A stretch of DNA of 64,000 nucleotides. Origin: Mucilaginibacter lappiensis (lineage in GTDB: Bacteria; Bacteroidota; Bacteroidia; Sphingobacteriales; Sphingobacteriaceae). A program made the position numbers and the translations under genes. The notes under the pieces are model-generated. The model was not told where the DNA came from. It did no database searches and was given only the letters and a program-made list of their open reading frames with translations. The stretch is taken from contig NZ_FTMG01000005.1 of NCBI RefSeq assembly GCF_900155965.1, positions 161,759-225,758 of the forward strand. The letters run 5' to 3'. Shown here one piece after another: positions 52,996 through 62,547 of this stretch; the stretch's first letter is position 1, and each line of letters opens with the position of its first letter.

Positions 52996-54174
52996 ATGAA
53001 AAAGATATTAAAAAGCATTGTTTTACTTGTAGCTTTTACAATCGTAATGCCGCAGGTTTACGCACAGGTAAGTTTAGGTATTAATATATCAGCACGTATT
53101 GCACCACCAGCTTTACCTGTTTATACACAACCCGTTTGCCCTGGCGATGGCTACATCTGGACACCCGGTTATTGGGCCTATGCAGATCCGGATGGTTACT
53201 ACTGGGTACCTGGTGTTTGGGTTAGGCCTCCACACGTAGGCGTATTATGGACTCCCGCATATTGGGGTTATGTAGGTGGTGTTTATGGCTTCCATGCCGG
53301 TTACTGGGGCCCTCACGTAGGTTTTTATGGTGGGGTTAATTATGGCTTTGGTTATGGTGGTGTTGGTTTTGGTGGCGGTGTTTGGGCCGGTAATGTCTTT
53401 AGATATAATACAGCTGTAGCTAATGTAAACACTACCGTTGTACATAACACCTATATCAATAAAACAGTGATCAATAATAATACTACTATAAATAATAATC
53501 GCACCAGTTTTAATGGCCCGGGGGGAGTTAATGCAAGTCCAAATGAGCAGGAACGCAGTGCTATGAATGAAAACCACATGCAGCCTACATCAAATCAGAT
53601 GGATCATCAGCAAACCGCTAGTCGCGATCATAATCAGTTTGCATCTGTTAATCACGGCGCACCGGCAACTACTGCTATGAATAGAGTAAACGGACGCAGC
53701 TTTAATCAACAAGGCCGTATTGCCAATGGTATATCGTCTGGCAAACTAAATGCCGGCGAAACTAAAAACCTCGAAAACCGCGAAGCTAACCTGAACAAAG
53801 AAGTTCGTACAGACAGGGCGGATAATGGCGGGCATTTAACCGGACAGGAACGCAATCAGGTTAATAACCAGCAGAACAAACTAAGCAATTCTATTGATGC
53901 AGATAAGCATAATGCTAACAATGCCAATTATGGTAACAATGAAGTTGGGCAAAGAAAAGCTAATCAGCAACAAAGAATAGCTCAGGGAATCCGCAACGGA
54001 CAAATGAATGACAGGCAAGCTGCAAGGACTGAAAACCGCGAACAAAACATTAACCGTAATGTTAATACCGACAGGCGAGCCAATGACGGACGATTGACTG
54101 CTCAGCAGCACAGACAGATCAATCATCAACAAAATAGAGCCAGTAGACAAATCTCCCATCAGCGTCACGGGTAA
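52996..54174 (+). CDS. secreted YXWGXW-type protein with Asn/Gln-rich repeats
   Basis: 392 aa. Signal peptide MKKILKSIVLLVAFTIVMPQVYAQ. Residues ~40-130 are rich in Tyr, Trp and Gly and follow the YXWGXW pattern (TPGYWAYADPDGYYWVPG, then PAYWGYVGGVYG). A thin Asn/Thr-rich linker follows, and the last ~155 residues hold two ~75-residue copies with the frame QQ-RIA-GI--G--N, then N-REAN-N-V-TDR, then G-LT-QER-Q-N-QQN. Function unknown; probably a surface or matrix protein. An alternative ATG at 52980 is out of frame. Confidence 0.8.
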   Translation: MKKILKSIVLLVAFTIVMPQVYAQVSLGINISARIAPPALPVYTQPVCPGDGYIWTPGYWAYADPDGYYWVPGVWVRPPHVGVLWTPAYWGYVGGVYGFHAGYWGPHVGFYGGVNYGFGYGGVGFGGGVWAGNVFRYNTAVANVNTTVVHNTYINKTVINNNTTINNNRTSFNGPGGVNASPNEQERSAMNENHMQPTSNQMDHQQTASRDHNQFASVNHGAPATTAMNRVNGRSFNQQGRIANGISSGKLNAGETKNLENREANLNKEVRTDRADNGGHLTGQERNQVNNQQNKLSNSIDADKHNANNANYGNNEVGQRKANQQQRIAQGIRNGQMNDRQAARTENREQNINRNVNTDRRANDGRLTAQQHRQINHQQNRASRQISHQRHG

Positions 54175-54189
54175 TTTCCAGTGGCAAAT

Positions 54190-54222
54190 AAAAGAGCCAT
54201 CGTTTAAAACGATGGCTCTTTT
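54190..54222 (+). terminator. intrinsic terminator
   Basis: 16-bp arms (AAAAGAGCCATCGTTT and complement) with almost no loop, followed by TTATTTTA. Ends the YXWGXW gene. Confidence 0.75.
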
Positions 54223-54417
54223 ATTTTATATTATTTAAGCCTGACTTTTATCACCTTTCAAATTACATCCTCATTGTTAACTGGTTATAAAATTTGGCAG
54301 GCAATATCTAACTTTATATCGCAAACATAAAACGTTAATTTTGGTTAACCAATAATATTTGATCATAAAGCATCCATGGTCTGAATTGAAAAAATCAAAT
54401 CTTAGTTTTATTTACTT

Positions 54418-55206
54418 ATGAATAATTTTTTAGAGGAACTGCCGGCTTTCCTGGGTCCTGATTTCAAGATACCTCAGAGTTTTTTTAAACCTAAATTTAA
54501 CGACGGCGAAAGTGCATTTTTTGTTGTTGATTGTCACACCAATAAACTTTGCTACATGCAAGGCCCCCTTGTAAATGAAATTGGTTTAAATGAAGATCAA
54601 TTTAAAGCCAAAGGCTTTGATCTTTGGGTATCACTTATCCATCCGGATGATGTTGAAAGGGTGCTGGCAGCATACGTTGATTTTACTCATGCCATTAACG
54701 AATATCACCTAATTATTCCCGGTAAAAAAAACAACAAACAAGTAGTGGAGTTTAGGTTTAGGATGAAGGATCAAAATTACTTATGGATACGGGAGACAAA
54801 AGTAATTGTTATTCATAAGCACCAGCCTGACCAAACTAAGGCTGTTGGTAAACTCACCGATATTACTCAACAAAAAAATGATTATCAATCGAGCCTGGAA
54901 AAATTTCGCCTGAAAAAAGAGCAGGATAATGTGATGGTAAAAGCCTGGGCCAAATTACTCGAATCTAAAAACAAACCAGGTGCCGATCAAACTTTGGTTG
55001 ATCAGTATTCAGCAGATCTGGACGTGTTAACTAAAAGGGAAAAAGAGGTTTTAAAATGTATTGGTGAAGGACTTTCATCAAAACAAATTTCGGATAAGCT
55101 TTTTATAAGTAACAATACAGTTGAAACACATCGCAGGCATTTATTGGAAAAACTAAAAGTAAAAAACTCAGCCGAACTGATCAGTCGTACCGCCAGGGTT
55201 TCATAA
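54418..55206 (+). CDS. PAS-LuxR transcription regulator
   Basis: 262 aa. A PAS-fold sensory domain (residues ~30-160, with FDLWVSLIHPDDVERVLAAY and EFRFRMKDQNYLWIRETKV), a short coil, and a LuxR HTH (~198-262, LTKREKEVLKCIGEGLSSKQ, NTVETHRRHLLEKLKVKNS). The DNA-binding half is nearly typical of Bacteroidota PAS-LuxR regulators. Ligand unknown. Upstream of an FAD-dependent oxidoreductase gene (136 nt) in the same direction. Confidence 0.88.
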   Translation: MNNFLEELPAFLGPDFKIPQSFFKPKFNDGESAFFVVDCHTNKLCYMQGPLVNEIGLNEDQFKAKGFDLWVSLIHPDDVERVLAAYVDFTHAINEYHLIIPGKKNNKQVVEFRFRMKDQNYLWIRETKVIVIHKHQPDQTKAVGKLTDITQQKNDYQSSLEKFRLKKEQDNVMVKAWAKLLESKNKPGADQTLVDQYSADLDVLTKREKEVLKCIGEGLSSKQISDKLFISNNTVETHRRHLLEKLKVKNSAELISRTARVS

Positions 55207-55342
55207 TCTTGCCTCTTCTTTCCTGGCAAATTTTCCGGCATCTTTCATAATTGTATTTAAAAATCATCATTTTCCGTGATTGTTGCATGCTCTATTTTAA
55301 TACAATTTTGCCTCCGTTCATTAAAAAGGGTAAGAAGACTTT

Positions 55343-56398
55343 ATGAAAGACGAGATAATGGTATACGATACAGTTGTTATTGGAGGCGGACAAGCTGGTT
55401 TAGCCATGGGATATTATCTAAAAGAACAACAGCGCGATTTTCTGATCATTGATGAAGAAGAGCAAATAGGTAACTCCTGGCGTAAAAGGTGGGATTCGCT
55501 AAAATTATTCACTCCTAAAATTCATAACGAATTGCCGGGATTATTAAATGAATTTGAAACCTCGGGTCGTACATCTAAAAACAACATGGCAGATTATCTT
55601 GAATCATATGCTGCCAAATTGAAACTCCCCATATTATTAGGCACACGTGTATGGAGATTAGATAAAACCAGATTGGGATATGCTCTAATTACCACATCCG
55701 GAATAATTAATTGCAAACATGTAGTAATAGCCACAGGAGCAAGCCATATTGCTAAAATCCCTTCGTTTGCAGAAGAGCTTAATAAAAAAATATTTCAGAT
55801 CCATTCATCAAATTATAAAAATATAACATCCCTACCAGATGGAGAGGTACTTATAGTTGGTTCGGCTACCTCGGGTGTTGAAATAGCATTGGAGATACCT
55901 GCCAGCAGGAAACCTACCCTTGCAGGTGCGCCAACAACGGTTTTACCGGCTTTTCTTTTTAAAATTGGAAGATTTTCCTGGTTGATCTTTAAAAACATTT
56001 TCACTATCCGTAATCCGTTGGGCAGAAAAGTGAGAGTAGGTTACCTTAAGGGAGGTGCAATATCTCCGTTATTACTTGGCCGGCTCAATCAATCTGCGGT
56101 TATCTGTAAACCGCGAGTGGTAAGATTAAATAATGGTTTCCCGGAATTGGAAAATGGAGAAGTGGTTTATCCAGACATTGTGATATGGTGCACCGGCTAT
56201 CAGCCTGATTTTTCATGGATAAATTTTTACTTTAAAAAGGAAAACGGATGGCCCATTGCGCCCAGAGGGATTGTACCTGATCAAAAAGGTCTTTATTTTA
56301 TCGGAATGCCTTTTCAATATAATTCAACCTCGAGCCTGGTGGGTGGCGTGGGCCCTGATGCAGCATATATTGCAGAACACATCAAAAAAACAGGCTGA
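55343..56398 (+). CDS. NAD(P)/FAD-dependent oxidoreductase (FMO/ YhhX-like)
   Basis: 351 aa. GxGxxG FAD site in VVIGGGQAGLAMGYYLKEQ, second nucleotide site in VLIVGSATSGVEIALEI, plus a central region typical of flavin-containing monooxygenase-like and thioredoxin-reductase-like enzymes, and IVIWCTGYQPDFSWINF, the ATG-type motif near the C-terminus. The two dinucleotide folds support NADPH and FAD use. Substrate unknown. Starts at the ATG at 55343; an alternative is MVYDTV at 55358. Confidence 0.87.
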   Translation: MKDEIMVYDTVVIGGGQAGLAMGYYLKEQQRDFLIIDEEEQIGNSWRKRWDSLKLFTPKIHNELPGLLNEFETSGRTSKNNMADYLESYAAKLKLPILLGTRVWRLDKTRLGYALITTSGIINCKHVVIATGASHIAKIPSFAEELNKKIFQIHSSNYKNITSLPDGEVLIVGSATSGVEIALEIPASRKPTLAGAPTTVLPAFLFKIGRFSWLIFKNIFTIRNPLGRKVRVGYLKGGAISPLLLGRLNQSAVICKPRVVRLNNGFPELENGEVVYPDIVIWCTGYQPDFSWINFYFKKENGWPIAPRGIVPDQKGLYFIGMPFQYNSTSSLVGGVGPDAAYIAEHIKKTG

Positions 56399-56450
56399 TA
56401 CAACTCAATTTAAAGGCTGCGGCTTCGAATTGTCGGTTTCTAAGAGCTAT

Positions 56451-56795
56451 CTAAGCTTTTATAAACTTTAACCATCCCCAAAACTTGCGATGTTTTAAAT
56501 AGCTACTGCTGGTTTCATGAGCGTATGCCTCACGTTCAAAAACAATATTCAGGTATGCTTTTTCATGATCATGATATCTGATCAGGTTAACTAAATAGTT
56601 AGCCAGATAAAGAATGTAAAAGGGTATGATCAACAGTTCCAACTCCTGCATTAAATGAATAGTTTCGTGCCTGATGAGCTGATCATCGTTTTTTAAATCC
56701 TGGTGTTTTACCAGGACAAAAGGAAAAATAGCCATACCACTTACCTTAAGAAAAGGAACAACAATAATGATGGGGAACAAACTCAGCTTACTCAA
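56451..56795 (-). CDS. small membrane protein with HExxH motif
   Basis: 114 aa. Two membrane helices (residues ~5-26 and ~52-72), then HETIH at residues ~44-48 between them, in the segment LIRHETIHLMQELEL, and FEREAYAHE near residue 90. HExxH with a downstream Glu resembles a gluzincin metallopeptidase site, as in compact M56-like or related membrane proteins common in this phylum. Function unknown; whether it is a protease is untested. Confidence 0.65.
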   Translation of the reverse strand: MSKLSLFPIIIVVPFLKVSGMAIFPFVLVKHQDLKNDDQLIRHETIHLMQELELLIIPFYILYLANYLVNLIRYHDHEKAYLNIVFEREAYAHETSSSYLKHRKFWGWLKFIKA

Positions 56796-56861
56796 TATTT
56801 ATCTGTTATTGGAATATTCGTTGATCCAATGAAAGTCCCTGTTATTTTACTAACAGCCCAA

Positions 56862-57329
56862 TTACTCTGCTTCATTTGTATAAGCCAGTAGAGCTATCAG
56901 TTTTTTATTAAATTCGGCAGCACCTGCACCTAAAGCTGCGAAAAATAGACGGTCAAAATCCTCTACTACTATCACCGCTTGTTTGATCACCTGCTTACCT
57001 GTTTCGGTAAGGGCAACGCTCTTGGCTCGGGTATCTGTGGCATGCTCCTGTCTTTGCAACAGTCCTTTGGTTTGTAAGGCGCGTAACACCGTTGAAGTTG
57101 TCATTGGGTCGATCTTGGTGTGTGTGGAGAGTAAAACCTGGGTTACATCCTGTTTTTGCAAGGCTAGCCAATGTGTACTTGCCAACAACACATATTGCGA
57201 ATGAGTAAGGTCATATTTTACTAATGCTTTTTTAATTTCCCGTTGCCACAAATTGGTAACCTGCCACAATAAAAAGCCGCTGCTATCTTCGGCTTTGTCG
57301 ACACTAAAGGTGTTATCAGTCGATTCCAT
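56862..57329 (-). CDS. MarR family regulator
   Basis: 155 aa, winged helix: the repeat LLSTHTKIDPMTTSTVLRALQ and the wing RQEHATDTRAKSVALTETG are typical MarR elements. The gene lies 44 nt after an SRPBCC gene in the same direction, making a two-gene unit. MarR proteins usually repress a neighbouring gene and release it on binding small aromatic ligands. Confidence 0.9.
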   Translation of the reverse strand: MESTDNTFSVDKAEDSSGFLLWQVTNLWQREIKKALVKYDLTHSQYVLLASTHWLALQKQDVTQVLLSTHTKIDPMTTSTVLRALQTKGLLQRQEHATDTRAKSVALTETGKQVIKQAVIVVEDFDRLFFAALGAGAAEFNKKLIALLAYTNEAE

Positions 57330-57373
57330 TTTTTATGTTTTTAGCCGGATGGGTTAATCTATCCGGGTAGATA

Positions 57374-57793
57374 TTATAGTTTTTTGGCAGCCGCAATTTG
57401 TTTTTGCATATCAGTTGGTGTGTCATCAACAATTTTTTGAGCCACCAGTTTCACCCAAATAAAACTTAACACCCCGGTTACCCAAATGGTATTGGTTATT
57501 TTTACACCCTCGGGTGTATCTTCAAATAAGTGCTCATCGTACATTTTGGCCAGCGGGAAATTAGTTACATCAATGTATTTATTATTCTCGATGGTTTCAA
57601 GCAGCTTTATTTTCACATCAGGGCCACCCTTTGGCCGCAATATAAAACTATTGCCGGCTTCAAACCGGCCATCTATTTTGGCAAACTCTATATTGGTATC
57701 CCAGTTATGCCAGTTGTTTACATCTGCAAACAGTTTCCATAATTGTTCTCTGGTGACTTCTGTTGTTACGGTTGAATAGGTTCTTTGCCACAT
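57374..57793 (-). CDS. SRPBCC (START/Bet v1-like) protein
   Basis: 139 aa. N-terminal SRPBCC pattern: YSTVTTEVTREQLWKLFADV, then NNWHNWDTNIEFAKIDG and a beta sheet FILRPKGGPDVKIKLLE. Typical polyketide-cyclase-like or lipid-binding pocket protein. In the MarR unit it may be the effector-binding or detoxification partner. Divergent from another SRPBCC gene at 58031. Confidence 0.8.
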   Translation of the reverse strand: MWQRTYSTVTTEVTREQLWKLFADVNNWHNWDTNIEFAKIDGRFEAGNSFILRPKGGPDVKIKLLETIENNKYIDVTNFPLAKMYDEHLFEDTPEGVKITNTIWVTGVLSFIWVKLVAQKIVDDTPTDMQKQIAAAKKL

Positions 57794-58030
57794 GATTTTA
57801 AGATTTAGTTTATTGTATGTTCAAATATAATAAGTATACATATTATATGCAAATTTAATTTAAAATACTTCTTCAGATTTTTTTCAGCTCTTATGATCAT
57901 GTTTTCTACCTAACAGTTTATAGCCACAATGAGACGTAATAATTACACCCTATAATTGTCGTAATTGCCCCCTGCGTTTTTAAAGATGTTGCCCTACCTT
58001 TATTTTATCAAAACAAAACATCAATTAAAA

Positions 58031-58456
58031 ATGGAAACAGCAAATAACATCGCAATTACTGTAGAGAGTATCGTAAATGCTCCTGTAGCAAAAGTTTGGG
58101 AATCATGGACAAAGCCCGAGCATATTACCAAATGGTGCCAGGCATCTGATGATTGGCATGCACCTTATGCAGATAATGACCTGCGCGTGGGTGGTAGTTT
58201 CACAACCACTATGGCAGCTAAGGATGGCAGTTTTAGCTTTGATTTTGGGGGTATTTACACCGCTGTAGAAGATAATCGCCTTATTGAATACACTGTTGGC
58301 GACGGCAGAAAGGTTTCGATCATTTTTGAAGACCAGGGTAACAGCACTAAAGTAATTGAAACTTTTGATCCGGAAAGTACAAACCCTATCGAAATGCAAC
58401 GCGGAGGATGGCAGGCTATTCTTGATAATTTCAAGAAGTATACCGAAACTCTGTAA
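58031..58456 (+). CDS. SRPBCC/AHSA1-type protein
   Basis: 141 aa from the ATG at 58031 (METANNIAITVESIVNAPVA); the longer frame to 57965 is not supported. KVWESWTKPEHITKWCQASDDWH and the final RGGWQAILDNFKKYTE are typical of AHSA1-like SRPBCC proteins. Ligand unknown. It ends 44 nt before a perfect hairpin terminator. Confidence 0.85.
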   Translation: METANNIAITVESIVNAPVAKVWESWTKPEHITKWCQASDDWHAPYADNDLRVGGSFTTTMAAKDGSFSFDFGGIYTAVEDNRLIEYTVGDGRKVSIIFEDQGNSTKVIETFDPESTNPIEMQRGGWQAILDNFKKYTETL

Positions 58457-58500
58457 TAAAACTTTTTTTATAGCGATCAGGATAGATTTTCTGTTCTGCC

Positions 58501-58537
58501 AACAACAAAGCCCGATATTATATCGGGCTTTGTTGTT
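58501..58537. terminator. bidirectional hairpin terminator
   Basis: 17-bp perfect stem (AACAACAAAGCCCGATA and complement) with loop TTA between convergent genes. Confidence 0.75.
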
Positions 58538-58551
58538 TATGGGGTGATATA

Positions 58552-59532
58552 TTACCTTAACTGGCTTGGGGCTACCCCAAATTTCTTTTTAAAGGCAGTA
58601 CTAAAATGCTGAACGGATGAATAACCCAATTCAAATGCGATCTCAGTAACTGATTTATGCGCCTCTAGCAGATCAATTTTGGCCAGTTCCAGGCGGCTTT
58701 CGGCCAGATATCCAAATACGGTGGCACCAAACATCTCTTTAAATCCCCGCTTTAATTTATACTCGTTAATACCTGCTGCACGGGCTAATTGGGATAAACT
58801 GGGCGGTACTTCCATATGCTGCATCAAATAATCCCGGGCATATACCAGACGTTCCTTATCATAATCTGTTTTAGCGTATATTTTTATCGGGCTAAGTAAT
58901 TGATTATATGATTCTGCTTGTAAAACCAGTATTTCGATGGCTTTGGAAAGCAGGAACATCTTTTTCAACGGTCCCACAAATTTGCAGCTAACAACCGCAT
59001 TAATACAGCTTTGAATGGCCAGATTGATACTTAAATTATCTGCAGATAACGCGGCCGGCTCTCCTTTTAATATTTTGTCAGCAAACCTTTTCAGTGTATC
59101 GTTACCATCGCGCGTGATGTTCAGGAAAGCATCTTCGGTAAACTGGATCATGAACGATCGCATTTTTAATTCCTCTACCTTCATCTTACCTTCTGCCTCG
59201 TTCCCATAAAAAAGATTGTGCTGATTAGTGTTCAACTCAAACTGCTTGTTCAGGTACTTGTCTACCATAAGCAATTTGCCTTTCAAGCTAAAGTACATGG
59301 TTACCATTTTCATATCGCCCCGCCAATCCAGGGTAATCTGCTCCCTGAAAACAGATTCTGAATAACTCATCCGGATACCATTAAATATCCAGATACGCGT
59401 TTGTATATCCCCAAACGGTAAATTCAAATTAACCAATTCTGTTTTTAACTCATCCGTATTAAAGCCTGCCTCATTAAGCGCGTGGCTATGCAGAATATTA
59501 TTACTGGCCGCATCTTTTAATTCAAATGGCAT
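58552..59532 (-). CDS. AraC family regulator
   Basis: 326 aa. The last ~100 residues are an AraC double HTH: LSQLARAAGINEYKLKRGFK, FGYLAESRLELAKIDLL, then VTEIAFELGYSSVQHFSTAF and KKKFGVAPSQLR. The N-terminal ~220 residues are a ligand or dimer domain without clear family. It is divergent from the DUF2807/FAD monooxygenase pair (158 nt), so those may be its targets. Confidence 0.88.
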   Translation of the reverse strand: MPFELKDAASNNILHSHALNEAGFNTDELKTELVNLNLPFGDIQTRIWIFNGIRMSYSESVFREQITLDWRGDMKMVTMYFSLKGKLLMVDKYLNKQFELNTNQHNLFYGNEAEGKMKVEELKMRSFMIQFTEDAFLNITRDGNDTLKRFADKILKGEPAALSADNLSINLAIQSCINAVVSCKFVGPLKKMFLLSKAIEILVLQAESYNQLLSPIKIYAKTDYDKERLVYARDYLMQHMEVPPSLSQLARAAGINEYKLKRGFKEMFGATVFGYLAESRLELAKIDLLEAHKSVTEIAFELGYSSVQHFSTAFKKKFGVAPSQLR

Positions 59533-59689
59533 TGCTCCGTATTATATAAATCATACTCCTTTTGATGTAACAGGCGACTGCCAGGTTACGGGCACCTTTG
59601 TAATACAAAAACTGATCAAACCCAGGCTATCAATAGTAAGATACAGAAAAGTACTTCTTGTTACTGACGCCAGGCATAGTAATCAAAAA

Positions 59690-60376
59690 ATGAATTTTAA
59701 AAAATTAAGACAAATGATTGAAATAAAAGGAAATGGGAACATAGTTTCCAAAGAGATACCCGTAAGCTCATTTATCAGGCTACACCTGGCAGCAAAAGGG
59801 CTGATAGAATTACTGCCATCTGATGAAGAAAAAGTAATAATAGAAACCGACGAAAACCTGTTTGATTATTTTGAAGTGGTTAACTCGGGCCGTACACTGT
59901 ATATATCATCTGAAGCAAAATTCAGAAAACCATCTTTTACCAAGTGTATCATCAAGGTTTATTTACGCCAGATAGACACCCTTTATGTACGCTGCGATGG
60001 AGGCGATGTAAACTGTAGTAAGGCCATTACGCTGGATAACCCGCTTGAAATAAAAATACAAAGTATTGGCAATACCAACCTCAACATTTGTGCCCCTGCT
60101 ATAAAAGTACTAAGCCAATGCTCCGGAAATGTTACCCTTAAAGGTAAATGCGGTACACTGACTATCAAAAATCAGAGTGAAGGAAATTTATTTGCCCTGG
60201 AAATGGATGCAGATGAGCTAAGTATCAGAAATATGGCAGAGGGTAATGTAGAATTGTACGCTAACAGATCGATCAGTATTGCCCATTGGGGCCAGGGCGA
60301 TGTGCATTACGCCGGCAACGCTGTATTAACAGATGTAAAACAATACGGAAACGGCATGATTAAACACGTTAAATAA
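59690..60376 (+). CDS. DUF2807-like (putative auto-transporter adhesin, head GIN) protein
   Basis: 228 aa. Repeating beta pattern of the DUF2807 beta-helix type (IEIKGNGNIVSKEIPVSSF, then a run of short strands with GNV, GNT, GNL, GNV at steps), which folds into a right-handed beta-helix. Unlike most members it lacks a signal peptide. The true start may be the ATG at 59714 (MIEIKGNG). It ends 6 nt before the FAD monooxygenase gene. Function unknown. Confidence 0.8.
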   Translation: MNFKKLRQMIEIKGNGNIVSKEIPVSSFIRLHLAAKGLIELLPSDEEKVIIETDENLFDYFEVVNSGRTLYISSEAKFRKPSFTKCIIKVYLRQIDTLYVRCDGGDVNCSKAITLDNPLEIKIQSIGNTNLNICAPAIKVLSQCSGNVTLKGKCGTLTIKNQSEGNLFALEMDADELSIRNMAEGNVELYANRSISIAHWGQGDVHYAGNAVLTDVKQYGNGMIKHVK

Positions 60377-60382
60377 AATAAG

Positions 60383-61591
60383 ATGGAAACTAACCATAAA
60401 CCCGTAATTATTATAGGGGCCGGGTATGCTGGCCTGTCCCTGGCTTTGTTTTTGAAAAAAGCGGGCATCACTTCAACTGTTTTTGAGGCATATCCCAATG
60501 CAAAGAACATAGGTGGCGGTATAGGTCTGGCCCCAAATGGCATAAATGTATTGCAGGAGCTTGGACTAAGCAAACAAGTAATCAATGCCGGAAAAATCGT
60601 TGATTATAATAATTTCAGAAACTATAAAGGAAAATTCCTGGCCCGGATAAAGCTCAATGCCATCAAAAAATTTGGACAACCATTCGTGATGATCCCGCGG
60701 GCAGCTTTGCAGCAGATACTTTACCAGGAGGTGTTTGAACAGGGCATTGAAGTAAATTTTCAAAAACGGCTAAAAGACATTAATGAAAGTACTGAAGGAA
60801 TAACCGCCATTTTTGATGACGAAAGCAGTTTTGAAGGTGCGTTGATCATAGGTGCCGACGGCATCCACTCCGCATCCCGGAAAATCATCTTTAACGATGC
60901 TTTCCCCGAAGAATATACCGGTTTTTATGGCGCCGGTGGCTTTGTACAAAAATCAACTATTGAGCAATACCTGGGCCAATATGATCATGATGCACTTAAC
61001 TTGTCATTTGGGTTAAGTGGGTTCTTTGGGTTTAATTTCCAGACTACAGATGAACTCATGTGGTGGTGTAGTGTGGAATTAGCGGAGCAGGATGCTAAAC
61101 AAACTTTAATGAAGCTTTCGAGCGGGGCACTAAAGAATAAATTAGCAGCAGATTATAAAGATTTTTATTCGCCTGTACCCCAACTGGTAGCCAACTCAGA
61201 TCATATCATCAAAACCGTAATGTATGATATGCCCAGTTTACCCAAATGGTACCAAGACAAAACAATTTTAATAGGCGATGCCGCACATGCGGTGAGCCCC
61301 ACCAGCGGCCTGGGTGCATCGTTAGCTTTGGAAGATGCCATGCTATTAGCCAAGCTGCTCAGAAAACATACAATAACTGAGCATTCTAAAGCTTTTTTCG
61401 ATTTTCAATCAATCAGAAAACCACGAACAGAGAAAGTACGTGCCGACGCCAATAAACATAATACTGATAAAAAAGTGCACTCGCCTGCTTCGGCCTGGAT
61501 TAGGGATACCATCATGTCACTTTTTCTCAAACTATTCGGATTAGGGGCGGTCGACTGGAAGTACAGCTATAAAATTGAATGGAATGATTAG
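60383..61591 (+). CDS. FAD-dependent monooxygenase (TetX/PHBH-like)
   Basis: 402 aa. FAD fingerprint IIIGAGYAGLSLALFLKKAG, the DG motif GALIIGADGIHSASRKII, and GD motif LIGDAAHAVSPTSGLGASLA, as in group A flavoprotein hydroxylases that include TetX and related enzymes. Substrate is not readable; drug inactivation must not be assumed. Forms an operon with the DUF2807 gene (6-nt gap) and is divergent from AraC. Confidence 0.88.
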   Translation: METNHKPVIIIGAGYAGLSLALFLKKAGITSTVFEAYPNAKNIGGGIGLAPNGINVLQELGLSKQVINAGKIVDYNNFRNYKGKFLARIKLNAIKKFGQPFVMIPRAALQQILYQEVFEQGIEVNFQKRLKDINESTEGITAIFDDESSFEGALIIGADGIHSASRKIIFNDAFPEEYTGFYGAGGFVQKSTIEQYLGQYDHDALNLSFGLSGFFGFNFQTTDELMWWCSVELAEQDAKQTLMKLSSGALKNKLAADYKDFYSPVPQLVANSDHIIKTVMYDMPSLPKWYQDKTILIGDAAHAVSPTSGLGASLALEDAMLLAKLLRKHTITEHSKAFFDFQSIRKPRTEKVRADANKHNTDKKVHSPASAWIRDTIMSLFLKLFGLGAVDWKYSYKIEWND

Positions 61592-61592
61592 C

Positions 61593-61635
61593 AAAAAAGC
61601 CTCCCGGTAATAATATTGGGAGGCTTTTTTATTTT
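61593..61635. terminator. hairpin terminator
   Basis: 13-bp stem AAAAAAGCCTCCC/GGGAGGCTTTTTT around a 12-nt loop, then TATTTTT. Between convergent genes, so it may serve both. Confidence 0.75.
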
Positions 61636-61652
61636 TAGGAGCTTATAGGGTT

Positions 61653-62420
61653 TTAAACAGTTGCCACAATAAACAATCTCGGAAAGGGCAACAATACCGA
61701 ACCATCTGGGTATTGAGGATATGCTTTCGCTATTCCTTCTTCATATTGAGCCAGAAAAGCCTTGCGTTCGGCATCATCGAGTGGCTCAATAAAGGGGCGC
61801 AGACCAGTTCCTTTAAACCACTCCACAATTGCCGCGGCACCACCATGAAGCGGGTGATGATAAACTGTACGCCAGATATCCAGTGTAGCAACCTTATCTC
61901 GCAGGTTACGATAGTACCATTCGGCTGTTTCCCTTTTTATTCGTTTTGATGCTTGGTTTAATTTAGCAGCCCAGGGACCGTTTTCGGCGGTTTCGCGCAT
62001 GAGACGGTGCGCGGGCTCCTCAAAATTATCGGGCATTTGCACAGCCAGGCAGCCTCCTTTAGCAAGCTTGCTGATCAATGCTGGGAATAACGTTTTATGA
62101 TCAGATACCCACTGCAAAGCCGCATTCGCCAGGATAACATCATAAGGTCCAGGATCGCGCCATGTTGAAATATCATCAACCGCAAAATGTACATCGGGCA
62201 TACGTTTACGGGCCGCTTCAATCATATTTTCAGAACTATCCATACCCATTATTTGAGCATGAGGGAACCGGTCTCGTAATAATTCTGTAGAATTACCAGG
62301 ACCACATCCTATGTCTGCAGCAGTATTTACCTGGGTTATCGGGATATTAAAAAGCAAGTCTCGGATAGGACGGTTTCGTTCGTTCTCAAATTTTGAATAT
62401 TGTTCTGATGACCAACTCAT
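61653..62420 (-). CDS. trans-aconitate 2-methyltransferase-like enzyme
   Basis: 255 aa, SAM-dependent methyltransferase: motif I AADIGCGPGNSTELLRDRFP, motif II MGMDSSENMIEAARKR, VILANAALQWVSD. The C-terminal block (RTVYHHPLHGGAAAIVEWFK, TGLRPFIEPLDD) is that of trans-aconitate methyltransferase Tam. It methylates trans-aconitate, removing an aconitase inhibitor. More typical of Proteobacteria, so transfer is possible. Activity not proven. Confidence 0.85.
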   Translation of the reverse strand: MSWSSEQYSKFENERNRPIRDLLFNIPITQVNTAADIGCGPGNSTELLRDRFPHAQIMGMDSSENMIEAARKRMPDVHFAVDDISTWRDPGPYDVILANAALQWVSDHKTLFPALISKLAKGGCLAVQMPDNFEEPAHRLMRETAENGPWAAKLNQASKRIKRETAEWYYRNLRDKVATLDIWRTVYHHPLHGGAAAIVEWFKGTGLRPFIEPLDDAERKAFLAQYEEGIAKAYPQYPDGSVLLPFPRLFIVATV

Positions 62421-62547
62421 ATATTTTTATGTTTACTATTAAACATAATATGAGCAAAAAAGTTGTCTTACACACTCTGTTCGTTATTAGTTTAAAATGA
62501 CGATCAGCCTCGATATTTCTTTTAATTTTGCTCATCACACTTATATC

